Source: Caenorhabditis remanei
Lineage: Eukaryota; Nematoda; Chromadorea; Rhabditida; Rhabditidae
Length of the DNA stretch: 64,000 nt
NCBI RefSeq assembly: GCF_010183535.1
Contig: NC_071330.1
Coordinates: 12,815,717-12,879,716, forward strand
Direction of reading: 5' to 3'
The position numbers and the translations under genes were made by a program. Each line of letters begins with the position of its first letter. The stretch's first letter is position 1. The notes under the pieces are model-generated. The model was not told the DNA's origin. It saw only the letters and a list, made by a program, of their open reading frames with translations, and ran no database searches. This document shows positions 1-11,222 of this stretch, one piece after another.

Positions 1-421
1 CAAGAAGTAGGGCGGAAAAATTCCAGAATCATAACAGAGATTGTATTTATATTGTCTCTCAGCGGAGACTTCGTCGTGATTCCATCGGCTGGGATACACT
101 AGAGGTCGATTGCAATCAATAATTTGCCGGTATAGGAAGGAGAGCGAATTATCATGATATCTACAGTACCGCTCAATAGGATATGAAGTTTTGGTTTTTC
201 GGTCATAATTTCTTTCAAATTGATCGGATTGACCTGAAACTTTGGGAAAATATTTATTGCAGAGTTTTCCTTTTGGAAAATCTTTACATCTTCAAATAGC
301 CAACACAAACATGTATCTTATCATTATAAACTTACTTCGGACCGCAGTACTTCGACCAGTCGAAAAATTCAAAAAACATGAAAAAAATGAGAAAATTTTC
401 AAAACAGTGATTTTTTCTATA
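1..421. other. Unassigned AT-rich sequence left of H1
   Basis: I see no gene I can support here. A short stretch near 127-145 (GGTATAGGAAGGAGAGCG) recurs at about 14,745, so at least part of it is dispersed repeat. The open frames on both strands are under 90 codons and show no recognisable domain or splice pattern. Confidence 0.4.
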
Positions 422-2146
422 CCAGTCGGTTGGCGCAGCCTACGGCTGCTCAACCTCCTTTCCTACACCACCCTTCTCAGTTTTACAGCGCCTGCGGCGC
501 TTCCTAAATAATTCAGACAGTCGGGGCATTTAAAAGGTCACCGACATCTGGATCGTAAACTTCTCTTCACTTGGTGGTAGATTTTGTAAGCTGAGCTGTC
601 CGTTCCGGGAGAGAACAATTGCAAAATCTTTTCAGATTACAATTCTACAAAATTTCTCAATTACCTGTTCTATCCTGATGGAATATAGAAGTTAGAAAGA
701 ACGGTTTTTGAATTTAATAATCGGGATTTTCTTCCTTTGATTTCCTTATAAGTTTTCTTTTTCCCTTCTCAAAAGCGAGTGATCATTCAGATTTTCAGTA
801 ATTTTTCTATCCTGAAGGAATTTGGATTTTAGGATGAGCGATTTTTTACTTCACCTCTGCCGGAACTATTTTAAAATACTCTTACAGAAAACTGAATATT
901 GGTAACTTCTCGAAAGGGGAAGGGATCATTGATCACTTTTTTGTAGATAACCGAGTTACGACAAATTTCCTTATTCACAAATTACCACCACTTCTTGAGT
1001 AGTATTCTTCCATTTCGTAAACTCCTAAGCTTCTGGGTGTAACAGCGCCAACGGCGCTTTTTTAGTGGGACATCCGAGGTCTCAGGCTTAATTGAGCAAA
1101 ATACGGGGAATGCCTTTTTTGGCTTGAGACCGAGAAACCTTTACCGAAATAATTTTGCTGGAATTTGTTCTTCTATATTTTCCTCTGTTTGAACATGGTT
1201 TTACTGAAGCTCAGGAATTTGGATGCTTTCCTATTCAAACCTCCAGAAATATAATCCATTTAAAGTATTACTTTCAAGTTTTAGACCCCCTCCCCCCGGA
1301 GCAAAATGTCCAGCTTTCCGGGAGTTTTGCATTTTTTGACTGTTATCATTCAAAAGAGCAGATTCGAAACTATCGGGGTGTAAATTTATAGAGAATTCTC
1401 AAGACACACGGGAAGTCAATTCCCCTTTTAGAAATTCGGATTTCCTATTCTCTTCTTCAAAAAATGCTCTTACTGTATTTTTTAAGTTTTTGATATGAAG
1501 CTGCGGACAAAAGTTTTATTGTAAACTACCATCAGCTTCTGACACGGTTTTTGTGAGATTTTAATTTTTGAGCACCGTCAAAGTTGGAACTCTATAACCC
1601 ATTATGATGGAGTCGTAGCGGTGTGAACAGTGTCAAAAGATTGATGCAGATAATCACTTACAGCCACTGTTAGCCCTTTTGATCTACGAAATCTAGACTG
1701 TAAAGAAGTTATATACAACTTTCATATACTGATTGTCTATGTTCTTTTCAAAACAAAAAACCAAAAAACATTTCTGACCTGGCGGGAACGAACTCATCAC
1801 CCCATGCGTAAGAGTCATCTACGTAGACCGCTACACAAAATGAGCGCGGCCGGGCGCTCTCGAGAGTGCAGTTAAGAAACACCGAATCAGTAGTATTAGG
1901 GTTGATGAGTTTTCTACCACCCTGTCGGGACACACCTTTTCTCAACGCTTTTTACTGTTGAAATCGGCATCGTCTCCAGAAGACGTCAAATTTGATATTT
2001 TTGAAAAAGAAAAAGACGGGCATTGAGTGGTGGAAATTTCTGATCTTTTGGTCCAAGTTCGAAGAAAATCGGTTCAGTAGGGAGGGCGGTAGGATCGGCG
2101 ACAGACAGACAAACATGCAGCCGTTTGCGTTTGTTAATAGTAAAGA
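422..2146 (+). mobile_element. Helitron-like non-autonomous element H1
   Basis: This 1.7 kb element starts CCAGTCGGTT and ends TTAATAGTAAAGA, the same ends as three other copies in the window. The flanks read ...TCTATA | TGATGC..., so it sits between A and T with no target duplication. Near the 5' end is a hairpin GCAGCC-TAC-GGCTGC, then a second one AGCGCC-TGC-GGCGCT at about 490. Near the 3' end (about 2,110-2,135) ACAAAC pairs with GTTTGT just before the terminus. There is no replicase or helicase reading frame, so it would depend on a partner for movement. The ends differ from the classical Helitron TC...CTRR, so the class assignment is an inference from insertion mode and 3' hairpin. Confidence 0.7.
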
Positions 2147-2435
2147 TGATGCAGGAGAGTTGGAAAAAAGTAGTTATCTTGTAAAATGCACAAAATGAGG
2201 CTGGCAATCCATTTCTAAAAGAATTTTGGTTCTATCTTTCGAAATAAAAATGTTTATTTTTCAACTTCAATCGATCGTTTCGGTAGGTAAAAGGGGGCGG
2301 AGCCTAGTCTGGTATGGTATAAAATTCTGAGAATTCCCAGGGTACTAACATATCAAAAAATCAGCCGAAACGGATCAACTTGGTACATGTGTAACATGGC
2401 ATGTAGGCCCCAGTCAGAGATTGTCTCTTACATTG

Positions 2436-3190
2436 TTATCTTTCAGCATCTCTATGACCATTTTCTTTGAAATCCTCCTTCTCAAAATATTCATTGATTC
2501 CTGTCGTCGTACGAAGTGTCATTTGGTGCTCGTTGAACTCTTCCCCTACTGACGATTCCCCTTCACTGCCTTCTCTTTCTTCATTTTCAGAATCTTCCGA
2601 CTCTTCCTCCGAACTTTCATCTGAACCAACAACCTCCTAGGAATATTGATAAGTTCCGTGGCTGATGGTGAGGTGTCATCAGAATCCCGACGATTGCGGC
2701 GGATGCGGTCCTCGTCGATCGTGACACGACGTGGTGTGGGAGGTATCTGGAAATAATTTTAGTTAATTTTTCAGAAGATTTCATGATTTTTGAACTGAAA
2801 ATCCATTGAGAATTTGTTGAAATTTCGATTTTCGAAAATCTTCGAAAACTCAAAATGAGCTCCGAGCTTTCAGACTGTGCTCAAAAACGTTCAAAACGAA
2901 AATGTTTGGATTCAACTCGTCAAGACGGATTGAATGAGTATAACCATGACCTCATTTGGAGCAAATTGGGTCTCATCACGAAAACTACAGTAACCCTGAT
3001 TAAAGGAACATGGCTTCGTAATGGGACTCAAGTAACACCGAATAGGGGCATGCCTATATTTTTCTGAAAGCTCTCAACTCCCCGAATCTAACTAAATTGG
3101 TCTCGGCACGATCGGATTACTGTACTTTCTGATACATACCTGTCCCAGTTCATCATCCATTCCAATATCTTCTAGGCCATATCGAGCCAT
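2436..3190 (-). pseudogene. Small acidic protein gene, two exons, probably frameshifted
   Basis: Exon 1 (3190-3140) encodes 17 residues beginning MARYGLEDIGMDDELG and ends CAG|GTATGT. Exon 2 starts after TTTCCAG at 2746 and joins in phase 0, giving IPPTPRRVTIDEDR and a basic-acidic stretch to about 2,635. From about 2,630 to the TAA at 2436-2438 the protein-like frame is a different one, rich in Ser and Glu (SDESSEEESEDSENEER). Exon 2 is 311 bp, so the two halves are out of register by one base. If translated without correction the protein ends at a TAG near 2,547 with a Lys-rich tail. I do not recognise the family. The intron holds a dispersed hairpin repeat. Either an indel or an unseen small intron explains the shift. 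Confidence 0.5.
2760..3110. repeat. Dispersed repeat in the intron of the acidic gene
   Basis: The sequence around GAAAATCTTCGAAAACTC and the following hairpin (GTAACC, GGGTCTC motifs) is shared with about 10,490-10,660 and, inverted, with 61,190-61,345. It combines a conserved non-coding unit with the intronic hairpin family described for the lipase gene. Confidence 0.6.
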
Positions 3191-3476
3191 CTTCTATTCT
3201 CTTTTCTTTTTTATTTGAATCGATTACAGGTAAGAATAAATATGGGAAGAGACGATATTCTTTTTATTGGATGGGCGGTGGCCACGTTGCGGAAAAGCCA
3301 CATTGGGGGGACAGTGGGAAACGGTTCTATTGAGTATAATCATGAACACATTTGGTGCAAATTGGGTCCCACCACACACACGCACACCCTGTTAAAATAT
3401 AATCGATTTTGGGGAATCCCTCATTCCTCCTTCTCTTTTTTCTCGTTCTGTATTGCTCCCCTTCTTCTCTGTCAAA

Positions 3477-4061
3477 ATGTCTGTCAAGAAAAACTCTGTA
3501 ACTGAAATACTGTATACAAAAGTATTCACAAATCAACATCTTCTTGAAAACATTCTCAGTTATCTGTCCGATGACTTCAGCAAGAATTTGGATGTTAGAT
3601 TGGTGAATAAATCAATCAATAACACATTTCTACGGCTTATCAGAAGAAATCATCGAACAATGAAGATAGAGTACGCTTACAACACAGACGATGTAATTAA
3701 ACTAAAGAAGAATTATATTTATATCAATTATCGGAAAATCAGTCAACAGGATGTGCTGCCATATTTTATGTAAGTATTTTATGTAAGTATTTTATACTAA
3801 ATTCTATTATATTGATTGTTTTTCAGCTTCCTGAATACTGCTGTTGGTGTGAAAGTTCGAAAAATTACAACAAGAAAACTATGGATGTTGAAAGATAAAT
3901 TTAAGCAAAGACTTCAGATTCAGACAAGAGGAAGGTGGAGGTCGCTGGCCGGACTACAGAGATATATCAGAGATGTGCCGCGGGCACAAAGATGTTCACA
4001 TCCCCAAGAGATGCTCGAAGATCAAGTTGAGGACGACGAAGAATTCGAGTATAATAAATAA
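3477..4061 (+). CDS. F-box domain protein, two exons, about 175 residues
   Basis: Exon 1 runs from the ATG at 3477 to 3769 and is followed by GTAAGT; exon 2 runs 3827-4061 after TTTTTCAG, and the phases match (AT|C). Residues about 15-65 have the nematode F-box pattern: HLLENILSYLSDDF, then LDVRLVNKSINNTFL and a basic RRNHRTMKIEY segment. F-box proteins bind Skp1-type adaptors and recruit substrates to cullin ubiquitin ligases; a Skp1-related gene lies at the right end of this window. The intron donor is duplicated (TTTTATGTAAGTA twice). The protein is short for the family. In exon 2 another frame (GHKDVHIPKRCSKIKLRTT, about 3,985-4,040) also looks coding, so the C-terminus may be frameshifted. 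Confidence 0.65.
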
Positions 4062-4330
4062 TTTGTTAGTTATTTATTTATTTATTTATTTTTATTTAGT
4101 TGTTTTCGTTGGAACATCTGTATCATTTCTATCGTTTTCTACATCTGTATCATTTCTCTCTACGGATCCCTACAGACCGTTTTCTCCCCAAATTTCTCTC
4201 CTATCATGTTTCATTCTAGTGTTTGGTTACGTACAAGTGTACAATTCAGTATGAGGGTGTGTTAACAAACGACCTACTTATACGACGTTAAAGCTATTTG
4301 TTGAATAAAAGCTGTAATATAAACCAGTGT
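4062..4330. other. 3' flank of F-box gene with TTTA microsatellite
   Basis: A run of TTTA units lies at about 4,071-4,099 directly after the F-box stop codon. No further coding signal is visible. Confidence 0.5.
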
Positions 4331-4551
4331 TGTTGGGAATTCCGACTTCCGACTTCCGACTTCCGGTTTTTTTCACTTCCAACTTCCGACTTCCGACTTC
4401 CGGATAAGAAATTTCACTTCCGACTTCCGACTTCCGACTTCCGGATAAGGAATTTTACTTCCGACTTCCGACTTCCGACTTCCTGATAAGAAAAATCACT
4501 TCCAACTTCCGACTTCCGACTTCCGGATAAGAAAATTTTCACTTCCCAACA
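4331..4551. repeat. ACTTCCG heptamer satellite bracketed by inverted 9-mers
   Basis: Blocks of three or four GACTTCC heptamers alternate with short AT-rich linkers (GGATAAGAAA-type), giving a higher-order period of about 41-44 bp. The array begins TGTTGGGAA and ends TTCCCAACA, an inverted pair, so it may be one mobile unit of 221 bp. A smaller block of the same heptamer lies at about 20,888-20,925. The translated PTSDFRL repeats are a shadow of the satellite. Confidence 0.75.
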
Positions 4552-5007
4552 TCTCTGATATAAACCCTTTTTTCGAAGTGATGAAACAGAAAAACGTATT
4601 CTCTCGGAGCGTAGAGGAAAGAGAATATTATTTTATTGTAATAAATCGTGTTTTGTCCTCGTATTGATAAGAAACCCGACCACCCCGTATTCATACGTGG
4701 GCAACTGAGAATTGGGATAGTTATTAATGGTTCAAAAGGGGGGACAAAATTTGTACATTTTGAGACATTTTTTTCGCCGAATTTTGAGTACAACTCTGCT
4801 CTTTTCGGCTCCAGAAATATAGAACTTAGCAAAAAGCAAAAAAAAGTTATTAGCTAAGCAGCTAAAAAAGAATTATTGAAAAATATAATGTTTGAACAAA
4901 GTTACAAACGGCAAAGCAGAAAACAAAATTATCTACACGCGCTTAAGCCCCGCCCACTTCTTTTGGCCCAGCCATCCTGCTACCCATTGGGAAAAAAGGT
5001 GGTGAAC
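4552..5007. other. Intergenic AT-rich sequence, no supported gene
   Basis: Open frames here are short and have no initiation or splice context. I found no repeat partner elsewhere in the window. Confidence 0.4.
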
Positions 5008-5290
5008 TAGCGTCCCCCGCCTGGCGGCGGGCTCTGGTGGGGCTTCGCCCCACGCGTAGTGCTAAGCAAGCTTTGAATTTTTGTTCTACGACCATTTTGA
5101 AGCAAGTTATGAGCGATTTTCTATGTTATGTAACCGAAGCAAACAGAATTTAATTAGCTTTCGAATGGTAGTAAGATAAAGGTTCTACGACAAGTGTGAG
5201 CCGAGTTATTCAGTTTTAAAGTTTTGAGGCTGGGGCGCAGCAAGGTGCGAAGCTTCTGAAGTTTATCAGTGGGTTATCACCCTGTGGGGA
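5008..5290 (+). repeat. GC-hairpin repeat family 2, copy a
   Basis: Begins GAACTAGCGTCCCCCGCC and contains GC-rich hairpins (CCCGCC/GGCGGG and TGGGGC-TTC-GCCCCA). A second copy starts at about 10,871 with the same leader and the shared motif AGCAAGCTTT. It resembles the H elements in having GC-rich subterminal hairpins, but no empty site is available to define its ends. Confidence 0.45.
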
Positions 5291-5829
5291 CACATCTGAA
5301 ACCCACCACGGCTAAACTGTAAATCTATCACCCTGTGGGCACACATGTGACGTCATGGTAATAATCTAATTTCATTCAACTGAATTCAAAGGACCGCAGG
5401 TGCTTTCATGGTTTCAGGGTCTTCGTGAGTTTCAGGGCCGGCCCTGTTCTCATAGGTTTTCAAGAATTCAGGGCCTTCGACCCTGTTTCCCCATGTCAAT
5501 TATAATTTCCGGGTCTTCAAACGAATGTGAGAAAAAAGCGCCAAACGCGCCCCAGCCCGAAAACTCAGTGCAAAAGCTGTTTTCTTCACAGCAGATCCCA
5601 CCGGACCGATTTGGCTGAAACGTATATATGCCATTAGATGATTCCAAGTTGACCAACATATCAAAAAAACAAAACATTTTTAGTGGAAAAATTTTTCAGT
5701 GCAGGTCCAGAAGCCCTCCCCAAAGTACTAAATTTTTCAAAAAAACGCCTCCTGAAAAAATTTTGCACTAAAAGTTCAACAATATTGCAAGTGGTCACCA
5801 TAGAAAAACCGCAAAAATTGAATTTAGAC
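5291..5829. other. Intergenic or 5' untranslated sequence
   Basis: It contains short repeated phrases (TATCACCCTGTGGG twice at about 5,274 and 5,326). An open frame continues upstream of the ATG at 5830 to about 5,683 and includes a possible acceptor TTTTTCAG near 5,698, so part may be an upstream exon of the next gene. Confidence 0.35.
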
Positions 5830-6165
5830 ATGAAGTTTTTCGTGAAATCAGGAAGTGTCAAAAAGTTCAATGAGGAGACGAATAAAGAAGAATTGTTAGG
5901 TATTGCTCCGGGATATGTTCTACAAGAAAATCGATTCCACTGCTTCAAAAAATCTTCACCGTTCAATGCAGAGCATGGTCCGGAAGTATTCCTTGACAAT
6001 AAATGGATTGGTAGGAGATTTCAGGTAGAACACGCTGAGAATCAATTCAATTTCAATCTAGATGTATATATCAAGGAGAAGGAGTTGGAAGAGGAGTTTA
6101 ATAAGGAACTTCTACAGATATATCAGAATTCTTTTGTTGAAACTTTTTTCATAAATACCATTTAA
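5830..6165 (+). CDS. Small unidentified protein, about 111 residues (5' end uncertain)
   Basis: The frame from the ATG at 5830 to TAA at 6163-6165 encodes MKFFVKSGSVKKFNEE, a central segment GIAPGYVLQENRFHCFKK and an acidic, probably helical C-terminus (DVYIKEKELEEEFNKE). An AATAAA lies at 6172-6177, just after the stop, which supports a genuine 3' end. The frame stays open upstream to about 5,683, and an acceptor-like TTTTTCAG there means an additional 5' exon is possible. No transmembrane segment or signal peptide is evident. I do not recognise the family. Confidence 0.5.
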   Translation: MKFFVKSGSVKKFNEETNKEELLGIAPGYVLQENRFHCFKKSSPFNAEHGPEVFLDNKWIGRRFQVEHAENQFNFNLDVYIKEKELEEEFNKELLQIYQNSFVETFFINTI

Positions 6166-6177
6166 TTTTTTAATAAA

Positions 6178-7130
6178 ACGTTTACGGCAAAAAGCTTTAT
6201 AGTTTTTGTGCTTTTTCTGTTTTCGCTTATAGACCTCTTGCCGCTTACCTACTAACACATAGGTGTCGTCTTCCGTTTCGATGTTTTGATTTTTGTTAAG
6301 GGGTGGCTGAAGTCAATTTTTTGAATTTCAGATTATGATATTTCAGACAATTCTAAAAACCTTTCATCATTGTAGCATAAACTAAAAATTGCTCTAACAA
6401 GGGAAGTCCACGACGAACCGAGTTGAACTTTTTATGTAAAATTTACCATAGATACTTTCGACTTTGCTGATTCCAAATCTGTAAGAAAAATCTGCTAAAT
6501 GCTCACGTGGATCAAGTTATGAGCAGTCAAACTTTTACTATTGAAACGCTATTTACGCGTGTACCGAAAAGTCTATCTCCACAATCCCGGAATATTTCCC
6601 ATAGGTAAAACGGGGATGACAAGAAACAGGGCGACCGGCGGCTTAAGAACCGCAAACAGGTTAGGAAGTCTGAAAACCGTAAAACCTCTAATAGAGGTTC
6701 TCCGAGTAGTAAGAGTTCGGAGCACAATATTTCAACAGCCTCATGAGCTATCATATTTTTTCCAACTGAAAAAGATTTATAAGTATTCAGCTATATTTTG
6801 TTTGTTGGCAACTTTTTGATATCTCCATTGAGGAAAAAGATATGCCGCATTGAACATAGTTCTCTGTGGACACCTCCTTAGAGGGGGGGAGCCTAGAATG
6901 GCCTAAAATGAGCCTAAGAACCCTAAAAATTCCTCGCCATCCTTCCCATTTCCTCTCGCCGCCGGCCGCCCGCCCGCACTTTCCTCTACGCACTTAACGC
7001 GGTGTGTCTTCCGGGTGGTTCAGAGGCGGAGCTTGTGCTTTTATATCCACCTTATTTTCACGAAAAATAGGGAATATTGAGTGACAGGTGGAAGAAGATA
7101 GAGTGTTTATATACCCACTTCATTTTCATA
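6178..7130. other. Intergenic sequence, no supported gene
   Basis: A frame at 6,541-6,819 is open but has biased, basic composition and no splice or initiation context, so I do not call it. The stretch near 6,955-6,980 is GC-rich (GCCGGCCGCCCGCCCG). Nothing else is recognisable. Confidence 0.4.
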
Positions 7131-7132
7131 TA

Positions 7133-8751
7133 CAGTGCGCGTCATAAATATGCGCCACCCCTCGAAATCGGTGTTTTCGGGAAAGTGAGATGTTTTTTTA
7201 AGAAATCGTTATTAAAATCGAATTCAGCGTATCAAAAAACCTATATTCCCAAGTTTTGAGAAAAAAATGTCGAAAAATACGTCCAGACCAATAAAAAGTC
7301 GCTTAAACGGCCGCGTCATAAATATACGCCACCTCCCAAAAAATGAGATATAGTTCAAATTTTGTCGAATTTCTTCAAATTTTTTGGAGAAACTCGTTCA
7401 TGAAACAAAGTTTAATGATGTTTTCGAACACTTACTCGACAGTTCTCAAAAAAATTCTTGTGAGATTTTGAAAAATCAGCACTTTTTGGCGATTTTTGTG
7501 ATTCTTGAGAAATTACAGTTATTATCTGGTCTCGATGTACAGTACTTGTTTGTTTTTTAACATTTTTAAAACAAACATTACTCAATCTTCCTATTTCAAT
7601 ACGTTTCGATGTCTGAAATTGATATTCCAGGTCTTCTTTCATTCGATTCAGGCAACTCGAGTCATCTAGGTCTGTAAGCATTGTGAGTTATAGGCTAGGA
7701 ATGAGATTTCAGGCGTACTGGAGGACCGAGTATAGGTTGAAAATGCACGAAACTGTTCCCTCTTAACTTGAACAAATCAAAACATTCTTAACTTATCTTG
7801 ATTCGCCCCGGGGGAAAGCCCTAGCTCTTCACAAGTTCATGGTAATTAAAATGGAACAACTAATCTAACTGCAGCTTATGTCACGTACTCATTTGTGTAT
7901 ATAAGCAAAATATGGGTTTAATTACGTAGTTTGTATTAACTACACATGTTATCTTGAGCAATTGATAGCCTGATAAGGGTGTACAGACGAGATCTGTGAC
8001 GAACAGGTGAGAAACAAATACCTAATACACGGCAGCTTCGTTCGCTCACTTGAAAGGATATCAGTGGTTCTTACCAAGGGTTGATATTCAAGAAATGGAT
8101 ACGAATTGAAGAAGTAACCCCAAATTTAGATGATCCATTCATCTTCAACCTATACTCGGTCCTCCAGTACGCCTGAAATCTCATTCCTAGCCTATAACTC
8201 ACAATGCTTACAGACCTAGTTGATTCGAGTTGCCTGAATCGAATGAAAGAAGACCTGGAATATCAATTTCAGACATCGAAACGTATTGAAATAGGAAGAT
8301 TGAGTAATGTTTGTTTTAAAAATGTTAAAAAACAAACAAGTACTGTACATCGAGACCAGATAATAACTGTAATTTCTCAAGAATCACAAAAATCGCCAAA
8401 AAGTGCTGATTTTTCAAAATCTCACAAGAATTTTTTTGAGAACTGTCGAGTAAGTGTTCAAAAACATCATTAAACTTTGTTTCATGAACGAATTTCTCCA
8501 AAAAATTTGAAGAAATTCGACAAAATTTGAACTATATCTCATTTTTTGGGAGGTGGCGTATATTTATGACGCGGCCGTTTAAGCGACTTTTTATTGGTCT
8601 GGACGTATTTTTCGACATTTTTTTCTCAAAACTTGGGAATATAGGTTTTTTAATACGCTGAATTCGATTTTAATAACAATTTCCCAAAAAACATCTCACT
8701 TTCCCGAAAACACCGATTTTGAGGGGTGGCGCATATTTATGACGCGCACTG
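7133..8751. mobile_element. Long foldback transposon, 609 bp arms, TA duplication
   Basis: The two ends read CAGTGCGCGTCATAAATATG and its inverse, flanked on both sides by TA (7131-7132 and 8752-8753), as for Tc1/mariner-type elements. The inverted arms extend about 609 bp each (7133-7741 and 8143-8751) with only scattered differences, separated by a 401 bp unique loop. Each arm carries the same 89-codon frame (minus strand at 7412-7681, plus strand at 8204-8473; MLTDL start, Ser/Lys-rich); these may be incidental. No full transposase is visible, so it is probably non-autonomous. Confidence 0.8.
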
Positions 8752-8753
8752 TA

Positions 8754-9565
8754 TATTGGGTTTTCAGAGGTTTAATGAAGTAAGAAAATGGAGAAAATGT
8801 GCAATTTTTGATTTATGGGATTGAAGAGTCACGGGTTCGTTTTCATGCAAGAAAAGAAGAGACAGAAGGTTCAAAATCAGTGAGCAGAACTTATTATGGA
8901 AAGGGAATAGGCATAAGCCGAAGCTGTGCGGAAGTAAAGACGGAAATTAGACTGAGGTAAAATTATCATTGACAGTATATGAAACCTACGGTAATTAGGT
9001 AAAGTTAATTAGTTGTATTGAAGGGATAGCAACCCTTCAAACATAACATTCCATCACTTTACTTATCTCGTACCAGTGGAACTGATAAAGTCTCGACTTT
9101 CTACTTCCGTGTGCCAAATTCAGATTCAAAAAAATAGCATGAATAGTCCATTCTAATTTCTCAAATTCGGTCAAATTTCTCAGTATTTCTGTTTCGTGTT
9201 GTTCACTGGCTTCCAAAGCTTCAGTTCATGTTACCATTGCACTCCAAAATATAGGGAAATTTTTTCTCTATTAGTCTTGAAAATTTCCAGTTAAATTAAT
9301 GCGTTTCCCGTGAAACGTTCCAAACGTGTGCCCTACTTTTTAAATCAATATTATTAAGAGACAGTGTTAAGCGTGAAATGTGGAATTATGTGGAAAAATA
9401 TTTACAATTTTTCAGACAGTGAAAAAATAAACAATTCGATTACTTTACACGTGTCATTATTCTCTATTTATTTCAATTATTTCACTTCATTGACACTTCC
9501 TCTCATTTAACTAGAATCTCGTATTCGTTACTAGTCTACTCGCTTACTCATCTACAGTAAGTAGA
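8754..9565. other. Intergenic sequence upstream of the 9.6 kb gene
   Basis: AT-rich with pyrimidine tracts close to 9,470-9,560 that could be promoter of the next gene. I see no gene or repeat that I can support. Confidence 0.4.
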
Positions 9566-10236
9566 ATGTCGACTATCAGTAAGTTTCTAATTAACTACAA
9601 TCCAAACGTCATCTTTTTTTTTAGCTTCAATTTCCCAGTTGGATCAATATTCTCAAGCAATTTTGGATCGTCTGAAACTGGAGGCTGAAAGAAGACCGAT
9701 AAGAGTGCTCCTGCTCGCCCCCATTTGGGATGATCTCATCTCCAACACCATTGGCGAGTCAGCAGGAGAACAGTCAACAATCGGTATGTTTTCATACTAA
9801 TCTCCTTATCAACCTAGTTTTACAGGTTACGGTTCCAAGTGGAGCCCGTTCTCTCAACCATAAAAGGTCTGACACGGAAACAGCGATGCATAATTTGCTT
9901 CATTGGTGGCTGCAGAGTCAATATGGAACGACTGTGAGTTATTTTTCTTTCCATTTTGTTCGTATTATAATGTATTCTGATTTCAGCTTGGCAGCTTGTG
10001 AATTTGAGGCGAGTGTAGACTCCAAGCACCGTCTCACAGGAATTACGTTCGACGTGGTCAGATACACTGGCACCCACTCAAGGGAGTCCAAGTTCATGAA
10101 CCCATTGCAAAGACAGAAGAAAGAGGCGGAGGGAGCGGCGAGAGCAGCGAGGAAGGAGAGAGTGGATCAGATGAGAGATGTGCTCGCCGCCACTTTTTTT
10201 GATCTACTCGCATTAACCTTTCTACTAACCCAATAA
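9566..10236 (+). CDS. Unidentified four-exon gene, about 172 residues
   Basis: Exons: 9566-9578 (ATG), 9625-9772, 9826-9933 and 9987-10236, with TAA at 10234-10236 overlapping an AATAAA. Exons 1-2 read MSTITSISQLDQYSQ and RRPIRVLLLAPIWDDL; exons 3-4 read VEPVLSTIKGLTRKQRCII, a Cys/Gly segment, then a basic helical C-terminus (RQKKEAEGAARAARKER) and a hydrophobic end. The model needs a weak donor, GTCAAC at 9773. The stronger donor GTATGT at 9783 would stop translation 12 codons into exon 3. If the strong donor is the used one, the gene is truncated or decayed. I do not recognise the family. Confidence 0.45.
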
Positions 10237-10489
10237 ATTTTATTATTAATTATGATTGTTTTCTCTCAATCTTCAGAAAACTAATAAGACAAATTGTTTG
10301 ATGTACTTCCACTAACTTTGAGAAAGCATTGCAGAGAAAGTGATAAATTTTTTAAAATTTTACATATATCCACATTCATTTAGTTGAAAAGTCTGGGAGA
10401 AAACCCTTGCAATCATTTCCATTTCTGGTTTTCTTCTGGACTCTTTTCTCTATTTCGCTGCAATGAAGCCGTCTTTTTCACTGACAATT

Positions 10490-10660
10490 TCCAGAAGATT
10501 CTATGCGTTTTGAACTGAAAATTATAGAAACCCGTTGAAAACTTGTTGAGATATCGATTTTTGAAAATCTTCGAAAACACAGAATGTGCTCCAACTTTTC
10601 AGGTTTTGTTCCAAAAACTTTGAAACTATTTTTTTTTAAATTTGACTCGTCAAGACAGTT
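10490..10660 (+). repeat. Dispersed GAAAATCTTCGAAAAC repeat
   Basis: This unit is related to about 2,760-2,930 and, inverted, 61,190-61,345. The shared core includes TTTTGAACTGAAAAT and GAAAATCTTCGAAAAC. Confidence 0.55.
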
Positions 10661-10847
10661 CGAATCGCAAGAAGTTTTACTTCTTCAGGAAAAACCCTCG
10701 CCGATACTTTATTTTTTCACAGTATTTAACTTTTTGGAAATTCCTCTTCAAAACTCTACGCATTTATTAACTAGCAGCCAATTCCGTTGCACACATTCTC
10801 AAAAGTTTGACAACAGCATACCTTGCCCTTGTCTAGCAAACGATTCC

Positions 10848-11150
10848 TCCATAAGAATACCAGTAGCTGACTAGCGTCCCCCGCCTCCCAACGAGCTTTG
10901 CTAGACGGGACTTTACCATGTGCTCAGTGCTCAGCAAGCTTTCAAAATGGATCAATAAAAACGAAATTAGCAGCAAGTGATTCCGGTTCGAAGGGTACTA
11001 AAACGAACTCTACGATAAATTAGAGCCGAGTTATGAAATTTTGAAGTTTTGCGATAGGGACGCCTCAACAATGTGCAGATGAAATCATTCACTAGGGCGA
11101 TTTACGCAAGCAAGCAGACAAACAAAGCGGATTTTGAAAAAAATTGAAAA
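10848..11150 (+). repeat. GC-hairpin repeat family 2, copy b
   Basis: Preceded by CGATTCCTCCATAAGAATACC (a phrase shared with 11,848 and 14,608), the unit starts GACTAGCGTCCCCCGCC like copy a at 5,008 and shares the CAGCAAGCTTT motif. Its right part has the run AAGCAAGCAGACAAACAAAG near 11,112-11,131. Ends are approximate. Confidence 0.4.
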
Positions 11151-11222
11151 TTTCAATATTAATTAAACTTTATTCACGTATTCCATAACAAATAATTAAA
11201 CATTTCAAAGTTTTACAAAATC

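Noticed and set aside
422..2146. Terminal-inverted-repeat DNA transposon for the H family
   Set aside because: The two ends are not inverted copies of each other and three empty sites show no target duplication.
6527..6819. Opposed open frames near 6.6 kb as genes
   Set aside because: Mutual shadows with no start context, splice sites, polyadenylation signal or domain.
7412..8473. Two 89-codon frames as real duplicated genes
   Set aside because: They lie inside the inverted arms of a transposon, have no recognisable domain, and duplicate simply because the arms do.
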